Source: Kiritimatiellales bacterium (GTDB taxonomy: Bacteria > Verrucomicrobiota > Kiritimatiellia > Kiritimatiellales > Pontiellaceae). From it: 64,000 nucleotides of DNA. Position numbers and translations under genes: made by a program. Numbering within the stretch: position 1 is the stretch's first letter; the number at the start of each line of letters is the position of its first letter. The notes under the pieces were generated by a model, which was given only the letters and a program-made list of their open reading frames with translations, searched no databases and was not told the origin of the DNA. Shown in pieces: positions 7,721-17,190 of the stretch. The stretch lies in the NCBI GenBank assembly GCA_003246265.1, contig QKAU01000017.1, forward strand, positions 1-64,000. The letters run 5' to 3'.

Positions 7721-9790
7721 CTAGAGCCCGCTGTTGCGCGGGGTCAGCTCCACCTTCAACGACGATGTGATCCTGCGGTTTTCATGGTTCTTGGTAAGCG
7801 TGTCCTTGTAGATTTCCAGATCGACGATCAGCGCCGAGCGGAGCGGCTGTCCGTCGATGCTGATTTCGAAGACGCCGTAGTTCGGCCCCTTGGTGAAGAT
7901 GCCACCCACGTCCACCAGCTGCTTCTGGCCGGCCCAGCCGATCGCGACATCCTTGAGCACGGGGGATTCCAAGCCCTTTTCGTCCGACTCCATCAGGGCC
8001 TGGAACTGGATGTAGCGGTTGTAGGAAGCCGGCACCGTGCGAGGATAGGCGAAGGAGGTCAGCGTCTCGAAACTGTCGGCGTCGGAGAGGTCGGGCGCAT
8101 TGCCGGAACGGACCTTGAAGTTGAGCGCCGTACCGGACGGGACGTTCGCATGCCACGTGATGTCGCCATAGCGCGGCTTGGCGAGGTGGGTGTCGATCAC
8201 CTGGGAGGTGTAGGTGCCGTCCTCCGGATAGCCCACGAAAAGCGATTCCAATCCGAAGATGCGGTTTGTCGGAACAATGACGACCCCCTGGTCCTCCCAA
8301 TCCTTGTCGTTCGCGATCATGCTGCCGGCACCGGGGGCCAGGGTCGTCGCGAACAGGGCCAGGTTGGTCGAGCCGACATTCTGGTCCCGCCACATGCAGG
8401 GTGCGTCGTGGAGCGGATCGTTGGCGATGCTGTAGGCCACCACGTAGCTCTTTTCGCGGTCGATGGGCAGGTCGATCCAATCTGAAGTGGCGGGTCCGGT
8501 GACCAGCGTGGCCGACGCACCGGCAAAGGTGGCCTGTTCGACATCGGATTCGTCGTAGAAGCGGAAATCGACGCTGTTGGTGCTGATGCTTTCGCCAATG
8601 AAGACATTGCCGATGATCAACGAGGTTCCCGGCGCGGAGCGGAACGTCAATTTGCAGCGCCGGCCGTTCATGGAGATCCATCCGCCGGCCTGCTCCATGG
8701 CGGCCCCCTTGATGAGCGTGCGGACCGCGCAGTTCGCCATGGCCCCGTTGGTCACGCTGCCGGGCACGGGTGTGGCGGTCTGGGCGGCCGCCTCCCAGCT
8801 GGTGCCCATGCCGTTGAGACGGACGACATGGTCGCGTGGAACCAGCGTGCTGTCGAACTCGACGCGCGTGTCGTCCGCCTGGTAGCCGATGCCGATGAAG
8901 TTGGTCTCCTCCCACCGGTCGTTGGCCATCGACAGCGTGAAGGTGTGGCCGGGCGCCGAGGCGGGGAAGAGGAGCTGGTGACTTCCTTTCCACGAGCCTA
9001 CCGGCATGTATTGCGCAACGGCGGCCGCCCCGGACTGGCTTTTGGCGGGAAGCTGGGCCTCGCCTTCGCGGGGGCTGGCGGAAGGGGAGACAAAGAGCTG
9101 GTCGACGCCGATGTAGTAGCCGGACGCATCGCTGTTCTTTCCCACTGTCTTGAAGGTCACGTCGTGCATGCCGGGGTCGAGGAGCATGTAGCCGAGGCTG
9201 GCGCGGTCGCGGGTAAGCACCGGGGAATAGGCATCGAAGCGCCCGGCCTTGGGCTCGATCTTCCAATGGAGCAGGTTCTGGAAGATGACGTGGGAGCTGG
9301 CATTCTGCCCGTTGTAGGTGCCTGCGCCCGAACCGGTCTTGACGACCGCCTCGATCTGCGCCTGGCGCTGGGCATCTGACAGCGAGTTGTCGCGCGGCTT
9401 GAAGGTGGTCTTCACCAGCTGGTGCGGCGTGGTGGGGCGGACGTGGTAGACCACGGTTTCGTCCCACAGGATCTTGCCTTCGTCATCCTTTTCGAGGATG
9501 CCGTCGCCGTCGCTGTCGTAGGCTACCGGGAAACTGATCGCCTCGTAGGGGCCGCCTCCGGCCGGGTAGTAGAACATCGTGTCCAGGGAGGAGAGCCGCA
9601 GGTCGCGCTTCAGACGTTCCATCGCCAGTTGGACGTCGATGTCCAGATCGTTCTGGATGTCGGCTTCGTTGATGTTCTTGATCGAGTACATGTAGCCGCC
9701 GAGGGCCAATCCAATCGCGACTACCAGCAGGGCAATGGCAGCACTGACCTCCACCAAGGTGAAACCGCCGGATGTTTGTTGTTGGGTCAT
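7721..9790 (-). CDS. Very large PulJ/PilW-like pseudopilin
   Basis: 689 residues, about three times the size of ordinary minor pseudopilins. Residues 8-30 are a canonical class III signal (SGGFTLVEVSAAIALLV; cut after Gly9, Glu at +5) followed by the pilin helix. The first ~190 residues look like a PulJ/PilW core. The long C-terminal part contains beta-sandwich segments with a motif block around ~550-640 (YTSQVID, F.VRSGNAP, FQALMESD) of the type found in secreted carbohydrate-binding or lectin-like proteins. It lies 15 nt downstream of the smaller pseudopilin and 17 nt upstream of the PilX-like gene. A tip-located minor pseudopilin carrying a binding domain is the simplest reading. Confidence 0.72.
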   Translation of the reverse strand: MTQQQTSGGFTLVEVSAAIALLVVAIGLALGGYMYSIKNINEADIQNDLDIDVQLAMERLKRDLRLSSLDTMFYYPAGGGPYEAISFPVAYDSDGDGILEKDDEGKILWDETVVYHVRPTTPHQLVKTTFKPRDNSLSDAQRQAQIEAVVKTGSGAGTYNGQNASSHVIFQNLLHWKIEPKAGRFDAYSPVLTRDRASLGYMLLDPGMHDVTFKTVGKNSDASGYYIGVDQLFVSPSASPREGEAQLPAKSQSGAAAVAQYMPVGSWKGSHQLLFPASAPGHTFTLSMANDRWEETNFIGIGYQADDTRVEFDSTLVPRDHVVRLNGMGTSWEAAAQTATPVPGSVTNGAMANCAVRTLIKGAAMEQAGGWISMNGRRCKLTFRSAPGTSLIIGNVFIGESISTNSVDFRFYDESDVEQATFAGASATLVTGPATSDWIDLPIDREKSYVVAYSIANDPLHDAPCMWRDQNVGSTNLALFATTLAPGAGSMIANDKDWEDQGVVIVPTNRIFGLESLFVGYPEDGTYTSQVIDTHLAKPRYGDITWHANVPSGTALNFKVRSGNAPDLSDADSFETLTSFAYPRTVPASYNRYIQFQALMESDEKGLESPVLKDVAIGWAGQKQLVDVGGIFTKGPNYGVFEISIDGQPLRSALIVDLEIYKDTLTKNHENRRITSSLKVELTPRNSGL

Positions 9791-9805
9791 GATGTGTGCC
9801 GGTGT

Positions 9806-10297
9806 CTAGATCGAATTCGGGCTTACTCCGCCGCCCACCGACGACTCCTCGGTGAGGTATTCGGCGAAAAAAGTCCGCAACTGCTCCCTCTCGCCGGTGA
9901 AGGCCAGCTTCTTCCGGTTGCGGATTTCCACGGTGACCGCCATTTCGAGCAGGTTGCTGCTCACTTCGCTGACGGTGGTCGTGCGCCGGAAGTTCCCGTT
10001 CACGTCCGGCGCTCCGCTGGCATTGACCAGCACCTTGTCCTCGAGGAAATTATCCACCTGTCCAAATTCGAAGGTGCGGACCAGCTCGATGCGGCTCTTG
10101 GCGATGTTGATGGCCGCGTAGTGCTCGCGCGCCTTGTCGCTGAGCTTCTGGCTGGCGATGATGATTTTCGCCGCGCCGGTCACGAATACGGCGAGGATCG
10201 TAAGCGCAACCACGGTTTCGATCAGCGAAATTCCGGCCCGTTTACTGCTCTTTTCCAATGCTCTATTTGCCTGTGTCGCCAACATGGTTGAATACAT
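9806..10297 (-). CDS. PilV/GspI-like minor pseudopilin
   Basis: 163 residues. A basic leader ending KRAG is followed by ISLIETVVALTILAVFV, a prepilin peptidase site (cut after Gly22, Glu at +5) and pilin helix. The short C-terminal domain is beta-rich. It is the first gene of the minus-strand pilin operon. The start could also be the in-frame ATG at 10285, four codons in; neither has a strong SD, and the upstream promoter candidate leaves only a short leader for 10297. Confidence 0.72.
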   Translation of the reverse strand: MYSTMLATQANRALEKSSKRAGISLIETVVALTILAVFVTGAAKIIIASQKLSDKAREHYAAINIAKSRIELVRTFEFGQVDNFLEDKVLVNASGAPDVNGNFRRTTTVSEVSSNLLEMAVTVEIRNRKKLAFTGEREQLRTFFAEYLTEESSVGGGVSPNSI

Positions 10298-10320
10298 CCA
10301 GAGTAAACCATCTATAAGTT

Positions 10321-10336
10321 AGCATCATGGATGCCA
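10321..10336 (-). promoter_or_regulatory. Candidate sigma-54 (-24/-12) promoter for the pilin operon
   Basis: Reading the minus strand, TGGCATCCATGATGCT matches TGGCAC-N5-TTGCW with GG and GC exactly 10 nt apart. The initiation point would be near 10310, just before the first pilin gene. The same bases form a short palindrome (GCATC-ATG-GATGC), so an operator is an alternative. Confidence 0.35.
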
Positions 10337-10481
10337 TGTTGGGGAAGTCCTCCCGTTTGGCGTAAATGAGGGTGGAAATGCGTGTTTTGCCGCCTTTCTG
10401 ACCTGAAATACGGCGCAATCCCAGCAGTTGATGCTGGATTTTGTATCAAGGATGAGAAGAGTGCGACGCCCCGGCGGCGAA

Positions 10482-10510
10482 AACCGGACCTCGATTAACA
10501 AGGTCCGGTT
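10482..10510 (-). terminator. Intrinsic terminator downstream of the hexaheme cytochrome gene
   Basis: Ten-bp stem AACCGGACCT / AGGTCCGGTT with a 9-nt loop, 13 nt past the cytochrome stop. On the minus strand the stem runs into TTTTCGCC, a short T-run. The 225 bases between the cytochrome and pilin genes otherwise hold a small CCAGCA/TGCTGG hairpin at 10421-10437 and the pilin promoter candidate. Confidence 0.6.
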
Positions 10511-10522
10511 GACCGTGCCGAC

Positions 10523-13177
10523 TCAGCGACGGATGCGATAATACCGGTTTCCGCCGGTGGGCTGGCCTCCCGACGTCGCCTCGGTGAAGTCGTCGGTGAA
10601 GGAGCCGCTGGATCCGAAGGCTTCCAGCATGCCGTTGCCGAGGAACGATTGCCATACGGTATTGGAGCCGAGCTCGTCCGCATATTCGATCCAGTAGGTG
10701 TAGCCCGATACGGCGTTGAAGGCGACTCCCAGCTTTTCATCGACGGTCCATGCAAGGGCTTCGATCGAGAAGTTTTCCGGCCACCAGGCCTCGGTCATGA
10801 GCTCAGGCGGACAGCGATCGTTGGCCACCCAGAGATTGTAGAGGTTGGTCCCCGCGGCCGTGGTGCGGTTTTCGTTGAGAAGGAATTCGACGAATTCCTT
10901 GCTCGTACTTTGGTAGTAGAGGCGGACATGGGCGCTTTCAGCCCCCTCGGGCAGATCGAAAAAGGTTTCGTCCCAATACTGCCCGTCAGCGTAGTGATGG
11001 CCGGCCGGAGCGCCCCCGAACGTCTCGAAAGCTTCGTTGGAGAAACCGCGGGGCGGGATCCGGTTATCCTCGTAGACCTGGTTGTTGAGCACGAAGTGGA
11101 ACGAGGGTCCCGGCTCGATCGCGAGGTTGGTGTTGACGGTGTTGAGCACCGCCGCAAGGTTGGTCCCGATGCCGGGGTGGATCTCGTAGACCGTCGTATT
11201 GTTGGTCAGCAGGCCCGTGGCGCCATCGTAGCCGCCCCGCTCCGCAAGCAGGTTGTCTTCCCCGTCGTAGAAGCGGACGTTGATCCAGATCCGCCGGCCT
11301 TCCGGATAGCCGGTGGGCAGCTTGTGGCCCGTGTCGTTGATAACGAGCACCTTCAACTGTTCGCCCACCTTTTCGGCCTGCATGCGTGCCGCCTTGCGGA
11401 GCATGTATTCGGCACGATGGGTCCCGTTGGAAATCGCCTGGGCTTCCGCCGAGCCGGGGGCATAGGGGAATCCGGGCAGCCCGGGCAGCAGCCTGGGCAA
11501 CCATACGCTGCCGCCGGTCATGTCGTGCAGTGGCAGGTTTGGCCGCAGGGCCACCGAAGGATACTGGTTGGTGTCGGCGCCATGCCCCAGGATGTCCGGC
11601 AGGTGGCAGTCCTGGCAGGTGGCCACCATGCCGCCGTTCTTGTTTCCGGCAAACTGCGGCGCATAGACGCCGTTGGAAGTGTTGTACGCGCTGTGGAACC
11701 ATTCGCTATAGGTACGCTCCACCGGCATGAGGACCTCGGGACTGAAGTTGGTGGCCGGCGCATCGAACGCGTTGGCTACGTATTCGGTGTTGGTGCCGTC
11801 GCGCACGAATACCGGATTGCTGACGTTGTGGCAGGTGCCGCACAGGGCCGCCTCGCGGTGGAAGGGCGAGAAGAGGTCGGAATGGGGGCTTACGGAGTCG
11901 TTGAAGGGGCCGCGCCGGTGCGAGTTGGGATCGAAGACATACATGCCGTTGCCATCGCCCGACTGCGAGGGCACCTGTTCGAGGCTGTTGAGAATCTCCT
12001 GGTCTTCGGCGGGCGAGGTGCCCGGCTTGTAGACCGGGTCGACCAGCCGGTGGCAAAGATCGCAAGAGACGCCGAACATGTCCTGGGCGGTCATCTGGCT
12101 GCCGTCGGTCGGGGTGGAGCGGCCATCGAGCCAACCCCGCGAGTTGTGGCAGCGCAGGCAGAGGTCGCCGGAGTCGGGTGCATCCTGCTGGGCGATGGCC
12201 ATGTTGGCCTTGAAGATCGGGTCGTGGGATGCATGGGCCATCATGCTGCCCAGCCAGTTGCGGTAGGGCTCGTGCGCTTCGTTGTAGTTGCCATGGCAGG
12301 TTCCGCACGATCCCGGGTTCGCCTGCGGCAGCCCGGCATCGACGACCGGTTGCGAGCCAGGCTGGTCGAAATCGCGCAACGTCGTGGGGAAGGCGTTGGT
12401 TGACACAATGTAGAAGACGGCATCGCTCGTATCCGCACCGTCATTGCCCGCGTTGTCGATCGCCTCGACCTTCACCAGCGCGTTGCTGGTCGGGCGGTTG
12501 GAGACCTGCCACACATAGCTTCCGGGGGAGTTCGGGATGTTGATGGCGATAGGGGTGTATGTCGTTCCGTTATCCAGCGAGACCTTGATGGTAATACCCG
12601 CTATGCCGCTGGCGTCCGTCGCGGTCCAGGTGATGGTCAAGGGGGCGTTTCCCGTGGCGGTTTCGCTCCCGTTGGGAGCAAGGACATGCACGGCCGGATC
12701 CGTCGTGTCCTCTCCGCTGGCCGGGGTCAGGTGGGGCGTTAGGTCGCCCTGGCTGACATTGGAGACCTGTGCGACATTCCCCGCCGAAAGCCCAGGAAAG
12801 GTCGGGGCGTTGGCGTAGATGCGATTGGTGACCTCGTAGATGTTGGTGAAACCGTCGCCGTCGGAATCGTAGTTGGCGGCAAGGCGTACCGCCACATCGT
12901 AGTTCTTGTTCTGGCCGGATCCCACGTTGACTTCGACCTGCGCTCCAAAAGGATTTCGTGTTCCACCCCCGTTGAAGTCGTAATGGCAGACCCCGCAATG
13001 GTTGGCATGGCTGGGCACCGTATCGAGGACGGTCCCCGTGGCCGATGGATATTCCGTGAAAAAGGCATCCCGGATACCCGGTTTGGCATCCACGTGTCCA
13101 GTAGTCATCCATAGCATCGCAACAGCGATGACCGAACTGAATCCATGACGAAACAACCAACCGTCCCTTGCTTTCAT
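10523..13177 (-). CDS. Exported hexaheme c-type cytochrome with Ca-binding-like and Ig-like domains
   Basis: 884 residues from the ATG at 13177, which has GGGAGG seven bases upstream and directly precedes a signal peptide (SSVIAVAMLWMTT, cut near VDA). Six CXXCH haem c sites are visible: CGVCH (61-65), then CGTCH, CLRCH, CDLCH, CGTCH and CQDCH between about 290 and 525. Around 90-120 is an Asp-rich DSDGDG loop, and ~150-260 is an Ig/fibronectin-like beta domain (PNGSETATG..TITWTATDASG). The C-terminal ~300 residues lack haem motifs and end in a beta-rich tail with YWIEYADEL and RYYRIRR, a tail type shared with other secreted proteins of such genomes. The middle resembles cytochrome c-554/multihaem oxidoreductase folds. 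Likely a periplasmic or surface electron carrier or oxidoreductase; substrate unknown. Confidence 0.85.
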   Translation of the reverse strand: MKARDGWLFRHGFSSVIAVAMLWMTTGHVDAKPGIRDAFFTEYPSATGTVLDTVPSHANHCGVCHYDFNGGGTRNPFGAQVEVNVGSGQNKNYDVAVRLAANYDSDGDGFTNIYEVTNRIYANAPTFPGLSAGNVAQVSNVSQGDLTPHLTPASGEDTTDPAVHVLAPNGSETATGNAPLTITWTATDASGIAGITIKVSLDNGTTYTPIAINIPNSPGSYVWQVSNRPTSNALVKVEAIDNAGNDGADTSDAVFYIVSTNAFPTTLRDFDQPGSQPVVDAGLPQANPGSCGTCHGNYNEAHEPYRNWLGSMMAHASHDPIFKANMAIAQQDAPDSGDLCLRCHNSRGWLDGRSTPTDGSQMTAQDMFGVSCDLCHRLVDPVYKPGTSPAEDQEILNSLEQVPSQSGDGNGMYVFDPNSHRRGPFNDSVSPHSDLFSPFHREAALCGTCHNVSNPVFVRDGTNTEYVANAFDAPATNFSPEVLMPVERTYSEWFHSAYNTSNGVYAPQFAGNKNGGMVATCQDCHLPDILGHGADTNQYPSVALRPNLPLHDMTGGSVWLPRLLPGLPGFPYAPGSAEAQAISNGTHRAEYMLRKAARMQAEKVGEQLKVLVINDTGHKLPTGYPEGRRIWINVRFYDGEDNLLAERGGYDGATGLLTNNTTVYEIHPGIGTNLAAVLNTVNTNLAIEPGPSFHFVLNNQVYEDNRIPPRGFSNEAFETFGGAPAGHHYADGQYWDETFFDLPEGAESAHVRLYYQSTSKEFVEFLLNENRTTAAGTNLYNLWVANDRCPPELMTEAWWPENFSIEALAWTVDEKLGVAFNAVSGYTYWIEYADELGSNTVWQSFLGNGMLEAFGSSGSFTDDFTEATSGGQPTGGNRYYRIRR

Positions 13178-13328
13178 GGCAACCTCCCGTGCTAGGTACA
13201 ACCTAACGGCGATACAGAGGGCAATCAAGCATGCAAATAGTTTATATCAATGTATATACGTAAACAATGATCAATCTGCGAGTATATCGCGGAAGGCTGG
13301 CTACGTGCCCTGTACCGGACTACCCAGT

Positions 13329-14126
13329 TCAGTCGGCCTCGTGTTTACCACGCGTTGGAAACAACCGGCGGAAGGCAATCAGGCCTCCACCTGCGGCAAT
13401 CATTAGCGTAGCCACGGCCGGTTCCGGGATGTTTTCGGACAGGACGTTGCTGATCTGTTCCGTGAGCGATGCGCCGATGGGCGCATCCTTGGTGATGCTG
13501 CTATGCGAAGTGGAGGTGGAGAGCACGATGCGGATCTGGTTGATCTCGGAAACCCCGGTGGCGGACCTGAACTCGCTCCACGGTATCGCAAGGTCGATGT
13601 GGTAGTCGCCCGTGCCGAAGACCTGCGACCAGCGGGCGTACACGGCGGCGTCGCCTTTCCATGCCGTCGTGTTGCCACCGATATCGACATCCTGCAGCGT
13701 CGCGCCACCGACGCTGGTCTTGACCAGCATGACTCCATAGTCCTCGGGATTGCCCGATTGGACCAATTGGTAGATCCACTCCACGTTGCTCGCGTCGCCA
13801 TCCGTATCGAGATGGGCTTGCCAGACGTAGTTGCCCCCTTCGCCACCCATGCGCAGCCGCAACAGGAAGAGGTCGTCGAGCGTTCCGTTCGCATCGTGGC
13901 CATCCTGCACATGAGCCCAGTATCCCGCCGAATAGATGTTGGTTGTTCCGATGAGATCCACGGAAGCGGGGTTCTGGTCGCCGCGGTCGTCGGAGTAGAA
14001 GCCGGCCCCCTGCATCAGCGGGATCCAATCCCCCTCCTCCGGCCAGTACAAGTCGGCCATGGACGCGGTCGAAAGCAAGGCCAAAGAACAGGCAAGCAGC
14101 AGGTTGCGCCAGGATTTCGTATTCAT
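13329..14126 (-). CDS. PEP-CTERM sorted exported protein
   Basis: 265 residues from the ATG at 14126 (GGGGGTG SD upstream; an upstream in-frame start would put 11 extra residues before the signal peptide). N-terminal signal peptide LLLACSLALLSTASMA. The C-terminus is a textbook PEP-CTERM tripartite signal: IPEPA, a hydrophobic helix (TLMIAAGGG) and a basic RR cluster, which directs processing by an exosortase/archaeosortase-family enzyme not present in this window. The body resembles a beta-sandwich, with YWAHVQDGHDANGT and a W-rich segment; no catalytic motif seen. It lies upstream of the cytochrome gene on the same strand with a 151-nt gap, so it may be separately transcribed. Confidence 0.8.
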   Translation of the reverse strand: MNTKSWRNLLLACSLALLSTASMADLYWPEEGDWIPLMQGAGFYSDDRGDQNPASVDLIGTTNIYSAGYWAHVQDGHDANGTLDDLFLLRLRMGGEGGNYVWQAHLDTDGDASNVEWIYQLVQSGNPEDYGVMLVKTSVGGATLQDVDIGGNTTAWKGDAAVYARWSQVFGTGDYHIDLAIPWSEFRSATGVSEINQIRIVLSTSTSHSSITKDAPIGASLTEQISNVLSENIPEPAVATLMIAAGGGLIAFRRLFPTRGKHEAD

Positions 14127-14227
14127 TTCGACACCCCCTATGAGATCGCTGCTTACCATAAAGCAGGGAAGATGCCAGCCATTTCACCATGCGGCGCGAA
14201 ATCCTCGCCGGCGTTCGGTGTTTTGTC

Positions 14228-14256
14228 TTGAGGAGCGCTGTCGGCCCGCCTATAAA
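14228..14256 (+). promoter_or_regulatory. Sigma-70-like promoter of the etfBA operon
   Basis: -35 TTGAGG (14228-14233), a 17-nt spacer and -10 TATAAA (14251-14256), 35 nt before the etfB start. The 165-nt gap between the divergent PEP-CTERM gene and etfB holds nothing else I can name. Confidence 0.55.
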
Positions 14257-14291
14257 GTCCCCTTTATTTAGCCATCAGGGAAGGGGTGTGG

Positions 14292-15074
14292 ATGAACATC
14301 GTAGTGTGTATCAAGCAGGTGCCCGATTCGGACAAGGTCACGATCGATCGCGAGACCAACCGGCTGAACCGGGCAGGGGTTCCAAGCATTATCAATCCAT
14401 TCGACGAAAACGCCCTGGAAATGGCGCTTCAGCTCAAGGACAAGCACGGCGGCAAGGTGACCGTCGTCTCCATGGGACCGCCGCAGGCCGAAGAGGCGTT
14501 GCGCACGGCGCTGTCGCATGGGGCCGACGAGGCCATCCTCGTGTCCGACCGCAAATTCGGCGGGGCCGACACCTGGGCCACCTCCTACACGCTGAACCTT
14601 GCCATCCGGAAGCTTGGAGAAATCGATCTCGTGCTCTTTGGCAAGCAGGCGATCGACGGCGACACCGCGCAAGTTGGTCCCGGCGTGGCCCACTTCCTCG
14701 ATATCCCGACGCTCACCTACGCCCGGGCCGTCGAAGTCACGGGTGATACGCTCAAGGTGACCAAGGTCACGGAGGACGGCTATGAAGTGTGGGACGTCGA
14801 CAAGCCCTGCGCACTGACGGTGGTCAAGGAGGCCAACCAGCTGCGCATGCCTTCGCTCAAGAAGAAGATGGCCGCCAAGAAGGCCGAGATTCCGGTGTGG
14901 GGCTTCGACGAGCTGCAGCCCGACGAGAACAAGATCGGCCTGGCCGGCTCGCCCACCAAGGTGAACAAGGTCTTCGCCCCGCCGGTGAAGCTGAACAAGG
15001 AGATCCTCTCCGGGGAACCGGCCGACATGGTCGCCGATCTGATCAAGAAGCTGAAGGAGCGCAACGTACTATGA
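14292..15074 (+). CDS. etfB: Electron transfer flavoprotein, beta subunit
   Basis: 260 residues from ATG 14292, preceded by AAGGGG; the GTG two codons upstream is a weaker choice. EtfB binds AMP (or a second FAD in bifurcating forms) and with EtfA passes electrons from acyl-CoA dehydrogenases. Seen: MNIVVCIKQVPDS at the N-terminus, a NPFDENALE segment, VVSMGPPQAEE, and FGKQAIDGDTAQVGP, all standard for the family; length is typical. Its stop overlaps the etfA start (ATGA), indicating translational coupling. Whether this pair is bifurcating cannot be decided by eye. Confidence 0.95.
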   Translation: MNIVVCIKQVPDSDKVTIDRETNRLNRAGVPSIINPFDENALEMALQLKDKHGGKVTVVSMGPPQAEEALRTALSHGADEAILVSDRKFGGADTWATSYTLNLAIRKLGEIDLVLFGKQAIDGDTAQVGPGVAHFLDIPTLTYARAVEVTGDTLKVTKVTEDGYEVWDVDKPCALTVVKEANQLRMPSLKKKMAAKKAEIPVWGFDELQPDENKIGLAGSPTKVNKVFAPPVKLNKEILSGEPADMVADLIKKLKERNVL

Positions 15075-16069
15075 ACACGACGAAGGAACTTTGGGTATTT
15101 GCGGAGCAGCGCGACGGCAAGATTGCCGGCGTGGTGCAGGAACTCCTCAGCGAGGGGCAGATCCTCGCGAAGAAGGCGGGCTATGTCTTGGCGGCGGTCC
15201 TGCCGTCGGACAACGGGGCCTCGCTCTGCCAGGAGCTCTACAACTTCGGTGCGAAGAAGGTCTACACCATCGACGATCCCAAGCTGAAGGACTACCAGAA
15301 CGACTACTATTCGCGCGCGGTGGCCCAGCTGATCAACGAAAAGAAGCCGGAGATCGTGCTCTACGGTGCCACGACCATCGGGCGCAGCCTGGCGCCGACC
15401 GTTGCCGTGATGGTCGACGCCGGCCTGACCGCCGACTGCACGCAGCTGGATTTCGATGTCGAGAACGGCAACCTGCTGCAGACCCGTCCGGCATTCGGCG
15501 GGAACATCATGGCTACCATTATCTGCCCGAACCACCGCCCGCAGATGGCGACGGTGCGCTCCAACGTCTTCAAGAAGACCAAGATTTCCGACACCGAGGC
15601 CGGCGAACAGGTTCCGTATGCAGTCGACCTATCCGGCGTAAGGGAGCGCATGCGGCGTCTGGAGGCCGTCCACGAGGCTGACAATACGATCGACCTCAAC
15701 GCGGCGCAGTTCATCGTCTCTGGCGGCCGCGGGGTGGGGAAGCCCGAGAATTTCAAGATCATCTACGATCTTGCCTCGGAGCTCGGAGCGGCCGTTGGCG
15801 CTTCGCGCGCGACGGTGGACGCGGGGTGGATTTCCCACCACCACCAGGTGGGCCAGACCGGCAAGACCGTCTGCCCCGTCGTCTACATCGCCTGCGGTAT
15901 TTCCGGGGCCATCCAGCATCTGGCCGGCATGCAGAGTTCCGACGTGATCGTGGCGATCAACAAGGATCCCGATGCGCCGATCTTCGATGTGGCGGACTTC
16001 GGTCTCATTGGCGATCTGCACCAGATCGTGCCGGAATTCCAGCGACAAATCGCGGCGGCCAAGGCCTAG
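15071..16069 (+). CDS. etfA: Electron transfer flavoprotein, alpha subunit
   Basis: 332 residues. The start at 15071 overlaps the etfB stop by 4 nt; the frame stays open upstream but that part is antisense-like shadow of etfB. The C-terminal FAD domain carries [51 protein letters not shown] and NKDPDAPIF, the usual FAD-binding set. Forms the heterodimer with EtfB. A putative acceptor or donor, an acyl-CoA dehydrogenase, lies two genes downstream. Confidence 0.95.
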   Translation: MNTTKELWVFAEQRDGKIAGVVQELLSEGQILAKKAGYVLAAVLPSDNGASLCQELYNFGAKKVYTIDDPKLKDYQNDYYSRAVAQLINEKKPEIVLYGATTIGRSLAPTVAVMVDAGLTADCTQLDFDVENGNLLQTRPAFGGNIMATIICPNHRPQMATVRSNVFKKTKISDTEAGEQVPYAVDLSGVRERMRRLEAVHEADNTIDLNAAQFIVSGGRGVGKPENFKIIYDLASELGAAVGASRATVDAGWISHHHQVGQTGKTVCPVVYIACGISGAIQHLAGMQSSDVIVAINKDPDAPIFDVADFGLIGDLHQIVPEFQRQIAAAKA

Positions 16070-16164
16070 CGCCGAGGATGGGCGATTGGAAGGATTGCCG
16101 GTTTGTAGATGGCTGGCAAATCCTGTAATCCTAGCGTCCATTAATTGAAAACAAGGAGTTTGCC

Positions 16165-17088
16165 GTGGAAAAAGTCGTCATTATCGGAGCCGGAGCCGCC
16201 GGTCTGACCGCCGCCATCTACACCGCCCGGGCCAATCTCGCGCCGTTGGTGATCGAAGGCATGCAGCCGGGGGGGCAGTTGACCACCACCAACGACGTGG
16301 AAAACTATCCGGGTTTCCCGGAGGGCATCGATGGACCGACCCTGATGGCCCAGACGCGGGCCCAGGCCGAAAAATTCGGCACCAAGTTCCAATTCGGGGA
16401 AGTGGTAGCCGCCGACTTCTCGCAGCGCCCTTTCAAACTGACCCTGACCGACGACACGATCGTCGAGGCCCTGACGGTCATCATCGCGACGGGCGCCACC
16501 GCCAAGTACCTTGGCCTGGAATCCGAAAAGAAATTCGCCGGCCGCGGGGTTTCCGCCTGCGCCACCTGCGACGGCGCCTTCTACCGCGATGTACCGATCG
16601 TGGTGGTGGGTGGAGGCGATACCGCCTGCGAAGAGGCGATGTTCCTCACGCGCTTCGGTTCAAAGGTGACGCTGGTCCACCGTCGCGACGAACTGCGCGC
16701 CTCGAAGATCATGGCCGAGCGCACCATGAACCACGAGAAGATCGAGATCGTGTGGGACACGGTCGTGGAAGAGGTGCTGGGCAACGACAAGGACGGGGTC
16801 ACCGGGGCCCGGGTCAAGCATGTGAAGAGCGGCGAGATTTCAGAGATTCCCTGCACGGGCTTCTTTTTGGCGATCGGCCACAAACCCAATACCGACGCGT
16901 TTGTCGGCCAGCTGGACATGGATGAAACCGGCTATCTGGTCACCAAAGGGGTGAAGACGAAGATTCCAGGGGTGTTCGCGGCAGGCGATGTGTCCGATTC
17001 GGTCTACCGCCAGGCGGTCACGGCGGCCGGCACGGGGTGTGCCGCGGCGCTGGAGGCCGAACGGTTCCTCGAAGCCGAAGGGGTGTAG
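16165..17088 (+). CDS. trxB: Thioredoxin reductase (NADPH, FAD)
   Basis: 307 residues, GTG start with AAGGAG seven bases upstream. Low-molecular-weight TrxB: FAD site [12 protein letters not shown] near the N-terminus, redox disulfide CATC (Cys132-Cys135) in [14 protein letters not shown] site [13 protein letters not shown], and C-terminal FAD motif [10 protein letters not shown]. Reduces thioredoxin in the cytoplasm. It sits between etfA and the acyl-CoA dehydrogenase, 95 nt after etfA, so operon membership is plausible but not shown. Confidence 0.93.
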   Translation: MEKVVIIGAGAAGLTAAIYTARANLAPLVIEGMQPGGQLTTTNDVENYPGFPEGIDGPTLMAQTRAQAEKFGTKFQFGEVVAADFSQRPFKLTLTDDTIVEALTVIIATGATAKYLGLESEKKFAGRGVSACATCDGAFYRDVPIVVVGGGDTACEEAMFLTRFGSKVTLVHRRDELRASKIMAERTMNHEKIEIVWDTVVEEVLGNDKDGVTGARVKHVKSGEISEIPCTGFFLAIGHKPNTDAFVGQLDMDETGYLVTKGVKTKIPGVFAAGDVSDSVYRQAVTAAGTGCAAALEAERFLEAEGV

Positions 17089-17190
17089 GGGGAGTATTTT
17101 GGTTTTGGATGGCCGCTTCCCAATGGCTTGGACGCCGGGAAAGGGCGCTCGGAAATCATGATGGGGTGTTAACGAACCAAGGAGAGAGAC

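Noticed and set aside
7782-9467. Minus-strand frame of 561 codons
   Set aside because: Out-of-frame shadow of the large pseudopilin with Arg/Pro-rich composition.
10649-12403. Plus-strand open frame of 584 codons
   Set aside because: Antisense to the hexaheme cytochrome; no RBS and no recognisable domain.
16092-16122. Hairpin-like GGATTGCC / GGCAAATCC after etfA
   Set aside because: Imperfect stem with a bulge and long loop and no T-run; too weak to call a terminator.
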